Shown: in pieces, positions 1 to 5,176 of the stretch
How the letters are laid out: every line of letters starts with the position of its first letter
How positions within the stretch are numbered: the stretch's first letter is position 1
Assembly: GCA_017610545.1 (NCBI GenBank)
Contig: JAFCBV010000056.1
Span: 1-5,176 of the forward strand
Direction of reading: 5' to 3'
Source of the DNA: Candidatus Nanohalarchaeota archaeon
Lineage (GTDB): Archaea > EX4484-52 > B79-G9
Length of the DNA: 5,176 bases
Program-made: the position numbers and the translations under genes
Notes under the pieces: model-generated
The model's input: only the letters and a program-made list of their open reading frames with translations
Told to the model about the DNA's origin: nothing
Database searches by the model: none

Positions 1-1
1 G

Positions 2-715
2 GCTTTTGGCAGGATTATAGCAAAAATTCTTTCGTTCCTTTCACCAAAGGAGCATGCATTGAAAGAGAAACAAAGCGAAAATCAGGAAGCAACTAGCGCG
101 CAAAAGAAAAATACACTTGATGAAAACAGGGCAACTAAAAACAACAACATGCCGATTTCCGGCAAGCTGGAGTCACTGCGCGCGTATTTTAAGGGCAACC
201 GCAGGCGATCTGCGGCGCTGTTTATGCTCATCATAACACTTCTTTTTTACAATTATGTGATTCCAGTATACGTTATCCTTATTTTTATCGCCGCAGCTAC
301 CGCATCAAAGCTCATTCAGGACTGGATTCCTTTTGTTGTCGGTTTTGACCTCGTCCTTTTTGTTACAGTATTGTCCGGAGCAGCGTACGACTGGAGGGCA
401 GCACTCATTGTCGGGTCTGCGTCCTCAGTAATAGGTTCTGCAATAAGGCGCGTGAGTTCTCAGCAGATGGATACATTCATTTTTCCTGCAATAGGCTATG
501 GCCTGATTGCAGCAGCCATACCCTATATTCCATACACAAGCATTTACGGTCTTGGCATGATCTGCACAGCCATGTATGTGGTCATAATGAATCTTGTTTT
601 TGCATACTTTCGCCCCGATCTTTTCAATCATGCAACATTTACTGTTACTGCAATACTGTTTAATTACTGGCTTTTCAGTAATTTCGCAGAGCCAATCATG
701 TATCTAATTACATGA
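2..715 (+). CDS. Multi-pass membrane protein of unknown function, 5' end outside the window
   Basis: I do not recognise this protein. The frame is open to the left edge. The 19 residues before a TTG at 59 (AFGRIIAKILSFLSPKEHA) look protein-like, so I treat the gene as 5'-partial. Alternative starts are TTG 59, preceded by AAGGAG at 47-52, and ATG 149. The other genes here show no Shine-Dalgarno, which makes the TTG start less likely. Counting from TTG 59, residues 2-50 are hydrophilic, rich in Lys, Asn, Gln and Glu, and end in a basic patch (GNRRR). About six hydrophobic segments follow, near 52-83 (one or two helices), 90-108, 113-128, 141-157, 163-184 and 193-211. Several small-residue stretches (VGSASSVIGSA) suit packed helices. 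The last residues are short and there is no soluble C-terminal domain. It probably sits in the cytoplasmic membrane. Small integral membrane families such as ECF-S or MreD-like proteins share this general shape, but no diagnostic motif supports a name. The stop is TGA 713-715, in the same frame as the lipoprotein gene downstream. Confidence 0.75.
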   Translation, partial: AFGRIIAKILSFLSPKEHALKEKQSENQEATSAQKKNTLDENRATKNNNMPISGKLESLRAYFKGNRRRSAALFMLIITLLFYNYVIPVYVILIFIAAATASKLIQDWIPFVVGFDLVLFVTVLSGAAYDWRAALIVGSASSVIGSAIRRVSSQQMDTFIFPAIGYGLIAAAIPYIPYTSIYGLGMICTAMYVVIMNLVFAYFRPDLFNHATFTVTAILFNYWLFSNFAEPIMYLIT

Positions 716-742
716 GTTATTGGGCAAATCGTGCAAAGCAAC

Positions 743-750
743 GTTTTTAA
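743..750 (+). promoter_or_regulatory. Archaeal TATA-like box for the lipoprotein gene
   Basis: The sequence GTTTTTAA has its centre about 26 nt upstream of ATG 773, the spacing expected between an archaeal TATA box and the start of a leaderless transcript. It lies in the short gap after the membrane-protein stop at 715. It supports ATG 773 rather than GTG 731 as the lipoprotein start, because GTG 731 would put the box inside the coding sequence. This is an inference from motif and spacing only. Confidence 0.45.
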
Positions 751-772
751 GCGCGCTCGGACAATATGGCGT

Positions 773-1615
773 ATGCGCAGGCAAACCATTCTTGGACTTG
801 TTGCAATTGCAATTCTCATAAGCGGTTGTGCAGAACAGGAAACTCTGTCAATTGCTGCTGCTAACATAGGCATGCCATTTCAATTAGGTGTAAATCAGCA
901 GGCATTTCTGGAAACCGAAAACCTGGGCATAAAGTTATTGAACATAGTAGATGATTCCAGATGCCCGAGTGACTTTCGATGTGTTGTATCCGGAGAGGTT
1001 ATAGCAGAAATCATGATTTCAAAAGGGACAGAGACGCTCGGCGTTTACAATATATCTGACTGGAGACAAAGCCTTGGTCACACATCAAAAATAAATGTCG
1101 ATAATTATGTTGTGGAGCTGGCAGGTGTTAGCCCATACCCTAAAGACGATTCAGGAATCCGGCTTTCAGATTATGTTCTGACATTTGTTGTTTCAAAAGC
1201 AGTCACACAAGTACCAATAACAAAATATGAAAAGGACATTTCTTTTAAGACAATACGAACAGGTATTTACAGCAGCCAGCATGAAAAGAAAGACCATGTG
1301 ATAGATAACCTCATTGAATGGGAAACTTTTTGGTGGAGTATGGACACTACTCAATCACTTCCGGACATTAATTTTTCAGAGAACCTTGTGCTCGCAATAT
1401 TTATGGGCGCGCGCTCGTCAGGCGGGTACAGTATCAGCGTAAATAAAATAATTGAGACAAATAGTGCGCTAGAAGTATTTCTAAAAGAAGTTTCTCCAGG
1501 GCAAAGGTGCGGCGTGACTATGGCACTCACACAGCCATACACTATTGCAGTGGTTGAAAAAACAGGCAAAGATGTTCAGTTTACGACAGAGCAGGAAGTT
1601 ACTGAGTGCAGTTAA
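773..1615 (+). CDS. Lipoprotein with N-terminal DSRCP-type domain and C-terminal PrcB-like domain
   Basis: This is a predicted membrane-anchored, extracytoplasmic lipoprotein of 280 residues. The signal peptide has an Arg-Arg n-region, a hydrophobic core and a lipobox ISGC, with Cys19 as the likely lipidated residue. Residues about 35-142 form a beta-rich domain with the pattern DDSRCPSDFRCVVSG (60-74), like the 'DSRCP..v.CvwaG' motif of many small secreted or lipoprotein domains; Cys64 and Cys70 could form a disulfide. Residues about 175-265 resemble the C-terminal domain of PrcB-family proteins (PrcB_C): a Trp-rich helix (EWETFWW, 182-188), then a hydrophobic strand, MGARSSGGYSISV (211-223), a PG turn (242-243) and QPYTIAVV (254-261). 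PrcB proteins were named for a role in protease complexes; no protease is visible here, so the molecular role is unknown. I chose ATG 773 over GTG 731 because it gives a standard short signal peptide and fits the TATA-like box at 743-750. The gene ends 2 nt before the valS stop on the other strand. Confidence 0.82.
   Translation: MRRQTILGLVAIAILISGCAEQETLSIAAANIGMPFQLGVNQQAFLETENLGIKLLNIVDDSRCPSDFRCVVSGEVIAEIMISKGTETLGVYNISDWRQSLGHTSKINVDNYVVELAGVSPYPKDDSGIRLSDYVLTFVVSKAVTQVPITKYEKDISFKTIRTGIYSSQHEKKDHVIDNLIEWETFWWSMDTTQSLPDINFSENLVLAIFMGARSSGGYSISVNKIIETNSALEVFLKEVSPGQRCGVTMALTQPYTIAVVEKTGKDVQFTTEQEVTECS
1557..1562 (-). terminator. Possible oligo-T terminator for valS inside the lipoprotein gene
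   Basis: A run of six A on the plus strand reads as T6 on the minus strand, 56-61 nt beyond the valS stop codon. Archaeal RNA polymerase often terminates at T-rich non-template tracts. Because valS and the lipoprotein gene are only 2 nt apart, minus-strand transcripts must end inside the lipoprotein gene, and this is the nearest T run I see. The evidence is weak. Confidence 0.2.
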
Positions 1616-1617
1616 AT

Positions 1618-4047
1618 TCATTGTACTTTTATTCCGTATTTCCCGTCGCCAAAATCAAACTCTTCAGTCGCATCATTTATTTTTCCAAAAGAAACAGTCT
1701 CAACCTTCATTGCGCACTGTACCGCGCTTGCAACCGGCTCAAGAACAGCCTTTAGTTTTTCTGAAACAATAACTTCTTTAAGCGGTGTGTTTGGAGAAAG
1801 CTGATTTTTTGTCTTGTAAATCCGAATAGCAGAAATCACAGCAACTGCTGCGTCACCGGACTCAAGCGCTTTTTTGTTTTCCCGCTCTTTATTCTCCACA
1901 GGCCATTCAGAATTATGGATGCTCTTTTTGCCCTCTTCTTTTGCAAAAAACAACTGGTATGTTTCCTCAGTTATGTGCGGCATAAGGGGTGCGAACATTT
2001 TCAGTATGCCAAGAAGACAATTATAAAGCGCGTATTTTGCAGAAGCAACTTCTTCATCAGAATAGTTGCCTGCATTGTAAAGGCGGTCCTTCACAATCTC
2101 AAGATAATTGTCGCAGAACACCACCCAGAAAAATTTCTCTGTCTTTGCGCGCGCATGCGAGTATTCGTATTTATCAAAATATTGTGTTGAGTCTTTTATT
2201 GTCTCATTTAGTTTGTGCAAAGCCCACGCATCAATTTCCTCAATCTTTTTTGGCTTCGTGCCATCGTAGCCTTCAAGATTTGAAATCACAAACTTTGACG
2301 CATTCCAGAGCTTTGTGACGGTCTTCTGCCCTGTATGAACATCCTTTTCCTTGTAGGGTAAATCATCACCAAGGCGCGAACCCGCCGCCCAGAAGCGAAG
2401 CGCGTCAGCAGAAAACCTTTCAATGACTTTTGCAGGCTCAACAACATTTCCCTTTGACTTGGACATTTTCTTGCCTTTCGGGTCAAGTGCCCAGCCGCTT
2501 ATCATCGCATTTTTCCATGGCACTTCTTTTGTATGAAGAAGCCCCTTGACAACAGTGTTGAAAAGCCAGAATGTAATGATGTCGTGTGCCTGCGGGCGCA
2601 GAGTCATAGGATAGAGCTTTTTGCGCATAGTTTCATCATCAACAAGCTCTATTGCAAGCCGTGGAGTGAGTGAAGACGTTGCCCATGTGTCCAGAACATC
2701 GCGCTCAGGCAAAAAGTCATTTGAGCCGCACTTGCATGGCTTTTTTGGAGAATCAATTGTCGGGTCAACAGGCAGGTCTTTCTCGTTCGCAAGAATAACT
2801 TCTCCGCACTTTTTGCAGTACCATATCGGGAACGCAACTCCAAAATATCTTTGCCGCGATATTGACCAGTCCCACTGAAGGCCGTTTGCCCAGTTTTCAT
2901 AGCGCGAGCGCATGTGTTCCGGCAGCCATCTTATTTTTTTCCCGGCAGAAAGAAGCTCGTTTTTCATGTCAAGTATCTTTATGAACCACTGCTTTGTGTT
3001 AAGGATTTCCATTTCTGTACCGCAGCGCTCGTGAACATTTACCGCATGTGTTATCTTTTTTGATGCCTTCAAAAGCCCGGCAGCTTCAAGGTCTTTGATA
3101 ATTTCTTTTCGTGCTTCCTTCACTCTTGTGCCCGCGTACTTTCCGGCAAGCTCAGACATTTTCCCGTTCTTTGTTATCGCAACCTTAAGCGGCAGGTTGT
3201 GCGCCTTGAACCACTCTATGTCTGTCTGGTCCCCGAATGTACAGCACATTACAGCCCCCGTCCCTTTCTCGGGGTCAGCGCGCTCATCAGCAAGTACAGG
3301 AACTTTCTGCTTGAAAATAGGAACTTCTGCTTCTTTTCCGACAATATCTTTGTAGCGCTTGTCATCAGGGTTAACAAAGACCGCCACGCACGCAGGAAGC
3401 ATTTCCGGGCGCGTTGTCGCAATCAGTATCTCTTTTCCGTCAACTTTGAAAACAATGTCATTGAACGAGCTTTCAATCTCCTTGTCTTCAAGCTCAACCT
3501 GTGCAACCGCTGTCTCGCAGGAAGGGCACCACATGAAAGGCATCTCTTTTCGATACACTCGTTCTATCTTATATAGGTCAATGAAAGATTTCTGCGAAAT
3601 TCTCTGGCAGTGCGGGTTTATTGTAGAATAATAAAGATTGAAGTCACATGAAATCCCGATGTTCTTCCACCCGGAAACAAATTTCGGGCGCAATTCATCA
3701 AGAGTTGACAGAACCAATTTGACATATTCCGTTCTCTGCATCCTTGAGGACTTTACTTTCTTCAGCTTTTCAACCATCTTGTCTGTCGGCAGACCGTTAT
3801 CATCAGTCCCAAATGGGTAAAATACATTGTGACCCTGCATGCGCCTGAATCTTGCGATAAAGTCCATCTGCGAGTATGAGAACACATGCCCGATATGCAT
3901 CGCACCGGACATTGTAGGCGGAGGCGTATCTATGCTAAAAAGCGGTTTTTCGCTTTTCGCGTCAAAACTGTAAGTCCCTTCTTTTTCCCAAAGCGCCTGC
4001 CATTTTGGTTCAGATTCCTTTGAGTCGTATTTCTTTGAAAGATCCAT
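1618..4047 (-). CDS. valS: Valyl-tRNA synthetase, archaeal type
   Basis: Charges tRNA-Val with valine in the cytoplasm and hydrolyses mischarged Thr-tRNA-Val. It is a class Ia synthetase of 809 residues counted from ATG 4047. The HIGH motif is at 51-54, in PTMSGAMHIGHVFSYSQ, and KMSKS is at 527-531. The inserted CP1 editing domain, about 190-350, carries IATTRPEMLPACVAVFVNP (209-227) and GTGAVMCCTFGDQTDIEW (262-279), the archaeal form of this signature. Cysteine pairs suggest zinc binding: C174/C177 (WCPSC) and C411/C414 with C438/C440. DTWATSSLTP (453-462) is a conserved active-site stretch, and the helical anticodon-binding domain covers about 600-740. It seems complete but compact; many ValRS exceed 850 residues. 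It lacks the long C-terminal coiled coil of bacterial enzymes. In-frame TTG codons at 4059 and 4056 would add up to four residues, but ATG 4047 (MDLSKKYD) is a better start. The gene is divergent from nth and convergent with the lipoprotein gene. Confidence 0.97.
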   Translation of the reverse strand: MDLSKKYDSKESEPKWQALWEKEGTYSFDAKSEKPLFSIDTPPPTMSGAMHIGHVFSYSQMDFIARFRRMQGHNVFYPFGTDDNGLPTDKMVEKLKKVKSSRMQRTEYVKLVLSTLDELRPKFVSGWKNIGISCDFNLYYSTINPHCQRISQKSFIDLYKIERVYRKEMPFMWCPSCETAVAQVELEDKEIESSFNDIVFKVDGKEILIATTRPEMLPACVAVFVNPDDKRYKDIVGKEAEVPIFKQKVPVLADERADPEKGTGAVMCCTFGDQTDIEWFKAHNLPLKVAITKNGKMSELAGKYAGTRVKEARKEIIKDLEAAGLLKASKKITHAVNVHERCGTEMEILNTKQWFIKILDMKNELLSAGKKIRWLPEHMRSRYENWANGLQWDWSISRQRYFGVAFPIWYCKKCGEVILANEKDLPVDPTIDSPKKPCKCGSNDFLPERDVLDTWATSSLTPRLAIELVDDETMRKKLYPMTLRPQAHDIITFWLFNTVVKGLLHTKEVPWKNAMISGWALDPKGKKMSKSKGNVVEPAKVIERFSADALRFWAAGSRLGDDLPYKEKDVHTGQKTVTKLWNASKFVISNLEGYDGTKPKKIEEIDAWALHKLNETIKDSTQYFDKYEYSHARAKTEKFFWVVFCDNYLEIVKDRLYNAGNYSDEEVASAKYALYNCLLGILKMFAPLMPHITEETYQLFFAKEEGKKSIHNSEWPVENKERENKKALESGDAAVAVISAIRIYKTKNQLSPNTPLKEVIVSEKLKAVLEPVASAVQCAMKVETVSFGKINDATEEFDFGDGKYGIKVQ
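1676..1684 (+). terminator. Possible T-rich terminator for the lipoprotein gene inside the valS 3' end
   Basis: TTTATTTTT lies on the plus strand 61 nt beyond the lipoprotein stop. The same 9-mer occurs downstream of nth at 4899-4907. Archaeal intrinsic termination uses T-rich non-template tracts, and the 2-nt gap between the convergent genes forces termination inside valS. This is suggestive only, because such tracts also occur within coding DNA elsewhere in the window. Confidence 0.25.
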
Positions 4048-4079
4048 ATTAATCAACAAATATGCATGGAAATGTATGT

Positions 4080-4087
4080 TTATTAAA
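4080..4087 (-). promoter_or_regulatory. Archaeal TATA-like box for valS
   Basis: On the minus strand this reads TTTAATAA. Its centre is about 36 nt upstream of ATG 4047, which predicts transcription starting near 4057-4060 and a leader of about 10 nt. No Shine-Dalgarno sequence precedes the ATG, consistent with a very short leader. The sequence just upstream on the minus strand (CACCAAAC) sits where a BRE would be. Confidence 0.45.
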
Positions 4088-4091
4088 GTTT

Positions 4092-4106
4092 GGTGCCGTC
4101 AGCACC
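4092..4106. repeat. Inverted repeat GGTGC-N5-GCACC beside the valS promoter
   Basis: A perfect 5-bp inverted repeat surrounds a 5-nt spacer (CGTCA). It lies immediately upstream of the valS TATA-like box and is the only GC-rich patch in the divergent intergenic region. It could be a regulator binding site near the BRE. It is upstream of the predicted valS start site, so it would not be in that transcript. Short repeats like this can arise by chance. Confidence 0.35.
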
Positions 4107-4114
4107 TAAATCCA

Positions 4115-4132
4115 GTTAAAAGCGCATTTAAC
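4115..4132. repeat. Near-perfect 18-bp palindrome between valS and nth
   Basis: GTTAAAAGCGCATTTAAC has 6-bp outer arms (GTTAAA/TTTAAC) and a self-complementary GCGC centre, with one mismatched pair between them (A4121/A4126). It is close to the middle of the 126-bp gap between two divergent genes, upstream of both TATA-like boxes. Symmetry and position are those of an operator for a dimeric regulator. No regulator is encoded in the window, so the role is inferred. Confidence 0.4.
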
Positions 4133-4146
4133 AGGCAACCGGCATT

Positions 4147-4155
4147 CTTAAATTT
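4147..4155 (+). promoter_or_regulatory. Archaeal TATA-like box for nth
   Basis: CTTAAATTT has its centre about 23 nt upstream of ATG 4174, which would put the transcription start at or next to the start codon. There is no Shine-Dalgarno before the ATG (GCAAATAAAGCC), so a leaderless mRNA is plausible. The assignment rests on motif and spacing. Confidence 0.45.
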
Positions 4156-4173
4156 CAAAGCGCAAATAAAGCC

Positions 4174-4818
4174 ATGCCCGAAAAAGAGCGCGCAGAAAAA
4201 ATTCTGTTTCTCCTGAAGAAAAAATATCCTGAAGCAAAAACAGCACTGGACTATGCAAATCCTATTGAGCTTCTTGTCTCAACAATCCTTTCTGCACAGT
4301 GTACGGATGTGCGCGTTAATATTGTTACAAAGGAGCTATTCAAAAAGTACAAAAGCGCGGATGATTATGCAAGTGCAGACCCAAAAGTGTTCGAACAGCA
4401 GATACACTCAACAGGATTTTTCAGAAACAAGTCAAAAAACATAATTGCATCAGCAAAAATAATTTCTGAAAAGTTTGGCGGAAAAGTTCCTGACACAATG
4501 GAAGAACTTGTGGCTTTGCCGGGTGTTGCAAGAAAGACAGCGAACATAGTTTTGTCCGGAGCATACAAAAAGCTTGAAGGCATTGCAGTTGATACCCATG
4601 TGAAGCGCGTATCATTTCGCCTCGGCCTGACAAAAAACAAAGACCCCGTAAAAATCGAGCAGGACCTGATGAAAATAATTCCGGAAAAAGACTGGTGGAT
4701 TTTCTCGAATATAATTATTTTTCACGGGCGCGAGACGTGTGATGCAAGGCGCCCTTTTTGCTCAAAGTGCGTGTTGAGTGAAAGTTGTCAGAAAAACGGC
4801 ATTGTAAAAAGCATGTAA
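4174..4818 (+). CDS. nth: Endonuclease III (DNA glycosylase/AP lyase)
   Basis: A base-excision repair enzyme that removes oxidised pyrimidines from DNA and cleaves the resulting abasic site by beta-elimination. The 214 residues match the usual length of bacterial and archaeal Nth (about 210-220). The helix-hairpin-helix is LPGVARKTANIVLS at 115-128, with catalytic Lys121. The catalytic Asp is Asp140, in VDTHVKRV. The conserved STILSAQCTD occupies 36-45. The C-terminal [4Fe-4S] loop has Cys189, Cys196, Cys199 and Cys205 with the canonical C-X6-C-X2-C-X5-C spacing. Every expected functional residue is present, so the enzyme should be active. The ATG at 4174 is the natural start: it gives the expected N-terminal length and lies downstream of a TATA-like box at 4147-4155. 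The gene is transcribed divergently from valS and convergently with the partial gene at the right edge. Confidence 0.97.
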   Translation: MPEKERAEKILFLLKKKYPEAKTALDYANPIELLVSTILSAQCTDVRVNIVTKELFKKYKSADDYASADPKVFEQQIHSTGFFRNKSKNIIASAKIISEKFGGKVPDTMEELVALPGVARKTANIVLSGAYKKLEGIAVDTHVKRVSFRLGLTKNKDPVKIEQDLMKIIPEKDWWIFSNIIIFHGRETCDARRPFCSKCVLSESCQKNGIVKSM

Positions 4819-4830
4819 CTGAATTAATAA

Positions 4831-4845
4831 ATGCAAGTGTTGCAT
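4831..4845. repeat. Inverted repeat ATGCAA-GTG-TTGCAT after nth
   Basis: A perfect 6-bp inverted repeat with a 3-nt loop starts 12 nt after the nth stop codon. It could fold as a small hairpin in the nth 3' untranslated region, and in the opposite-strand transcript if that reads through. The arm with one extra base (ATGCAAG) recurs directly at 4874-4880. No T run follows immediately, so it is not a classical Rho-independent terminator by itself. Confidence 0.4.
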
Positions 4846-4857
4846 CTTCGTCTTCCA

Positions 4858-4877
4858 GCATTTCATGAAGAAAATGC
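4858..4877. repeat. Second inverted repeat GCATTT-N8-AAATGC in the convergent gap
   Basis: Six-bp arms flank an 8-nt spacer, placed 12 nt after the first hairpin and upstream of the T-rich tract at 4899-4913. Together they may form the 3' end structure of the nth transcript. The stem is AT-rich and weak, so its significance is uncertain. Confidence 0.3.
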
Positions 4878-4898
4878 AAGATATCTGCTCTATTCAAA

Positions 4899-4913
4899 TT
4901 TATTTTTGATTTT
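4899..4913 (+). terminator. T-rich tract, probable archaeal terminator of nth
   Basis: TTTATTTTTGATTTT lies on the plus strand 81 nt beyond the nth stop and just before the 3' end of the convergent gene. It has 12 T in 15 bases, the kind of non-template T-rich tract at which archaeal RNA polymerase stops. The two small inverted repeats at 4831-4877 lie upstream of it. Confidence 0.4.
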
Positions 4914-4930
4914 CGTTCGAAGTCCGGCCT

Positions 4931-5176
4931 TTACATTTCCTCGAAGTTTTTTCTTATCTTGTTTATCTCGTGAATCGTTAATTTTCCAATATATGCCCGC
5001 AGTTCTACGCTAAATCTTTGTGCCGTGCTTATTCTTTCACCGCATTTCTCTTTGTTTATCGGTTCTGTGTCAGGTATTGCGACATAATACTGATTGTCTA
5101 TTCTGTCTTTTTTAAACTCGGAAAAGATTATGTACTGTTTTTCAAGATCGAAAAGCTCTCTTATCAAAAGTACGGC
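4931..5176 (-). CDS. C-terminal part of an unidentified protein, possibly HEPN-type; 5' end outside the window
   Basis: This minus-strand gene is open to the right edge, so only its last 81 residues and the TAA stop at 4931-4933 are visible. A TTG at 5167 is not needed as a start, because the frame continues beyond it (AVLL before IRELF). The visible part is mostly helical and charged: a first helix (RELFDLEKQYIIFSEFKKD), then RIDNQYYV, then a helix AQRFSVELRAYIGKL, ending HEINKIRKNFEEM. A helix followed by an R-x4-[HY] step, then an A..F....Y amphipathic helix, recalls the C-terminal half of small archaeal HEPN-domain proteins, where R-x4-6-H is the RNase motif; here the last position would be Tyr. 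The match is by eye and weak. HEPN proteins are often paired with a nucleotidyltransferase (MNT) gene, which would lie off the window if present. It is convergent with nth. Confidence 0.6.
   Translation of the reverse strand, partial: AVLLIRELFDLEKQYIIFSEFKKDRIDNQYYVAIPDTEPINKEKCGERISTAQRFSVELRAYIGKLTIHEINKIRKNFEEM

Noticed and set aside
1..96. Open frame in phase 1 from the left edge to TAG 94-96, possibly the end of an upstream gene
   Set aside because: It overlaps the membrane-protein frame, which is also open to the edge and continues into a clear gene. The 31 residues show no recognisable feature.
731..772. GTG 731 as the start of the lipoprotein gene
   Set aside because: It adds a basic extension before a normal signal peptide and places the TATA-like box inside the coding region. 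ATG 773 fits the lipoprotein signal length.
1989..2318. Plus-strand 109-codon open frame
   Set aside because: It lies wholly inside valS on the opposite strand, and its translation is low-quality (Ser/Gln/His-rich, no motif). It is a shadow of the valS coding sequence.
3199..3576. Plus-strand 125-codon open frame
   Set aside because: It is antisense to the conserved editing region of valS and has no protein-like domain. It is a shadow frame.
4092..4132. T-box or other riboswitch controlling valS
   Set aside because: T-boxes are bacterial leader RNAs. Here the predicted leader is only about 10 nt, and the inverted repeats lie upstream of the promoter, outside the transcript.
4831..5013. Plus-strand 60-codon open frame after nth
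   Set aside because: It overlaps the better-supported minus-strand partial gene, has no promoter or ribosome signal, and its translation is unremarkable.
1..5176. Mobile element, CRISPR array, tRNA or rRNA
   Set aside because: No transposase or integrase motifs, no regularly spaced repeats, and no tRNA cloverleaf or rRNA-like segment were seen. Nearly all of the window is accounted for by five genes.

Overview
The window looks like part of an AT-leaning archaeal chromosome. Three things suggest this. The valyl-tRNA synthetase has the archaeal-type signature around its HIGH motif and in its editing domain. The clear starts lack Shine-Dalgarno sequences but have TATA-like boxes about 23-37 nt upstream, as in leaderless or short-leader archaeal transcription. 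T-rich tracts, rather than classical hairpin-plus-U terminators, follow the plus-strand genes. The lineage cannot be fixed from sequence alone; an uncultured or small-genome archaeon (DPANN-like) is a guess.

Layout: (1) 2-715, plus strand, an unrecognised multi-pass membrane protein whose reading frame is open to the left edge, so its N-terminus is probably missing. (2) 773-1615, plus strand, a lipoprotein with an N-terminal 'DSRCP...C' domain and a C-terminal domain resembling the PrcB C-terminal family. (3) 1618-4047, minus strand, valS, which meets the lipoprotein gene tail to tail with only 2 nt between the stop codons. (4) 4048-4173, a 126-bp divergent promoter region holding TATA-like boxes for both directions and two compact inverted repeats. 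(5) 4174-4818, plus strand, nth (endonuclease III) with all catalytic and iron-sulfur residues present. (6) 4819-4930, a convergent intergenic stretch with hairpin-forming repeats and a T-rich tract. (7) 4931-5176, minus strand, the C-terminal part of a gene running off the right edge, possibly a HEPN-type domain.

The genes do not form one pathway. valS and nth are housekeeping genes (translation, base-excision repair) transcribed divergently. The membrane protein and the lipoprotein are co-directional and both belong to the cell envelope, but a TATA-like box in their gap suggests the lipoprotein has its own promoter. I see no mobile element, CRISPR array, tRNA or rRNA, and no convincing new multi-gene system. 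The most interesting points are the composite lipoprotein, the inverted repeats between valS and nth, and the truncated HEPN-like gene at the right edge.
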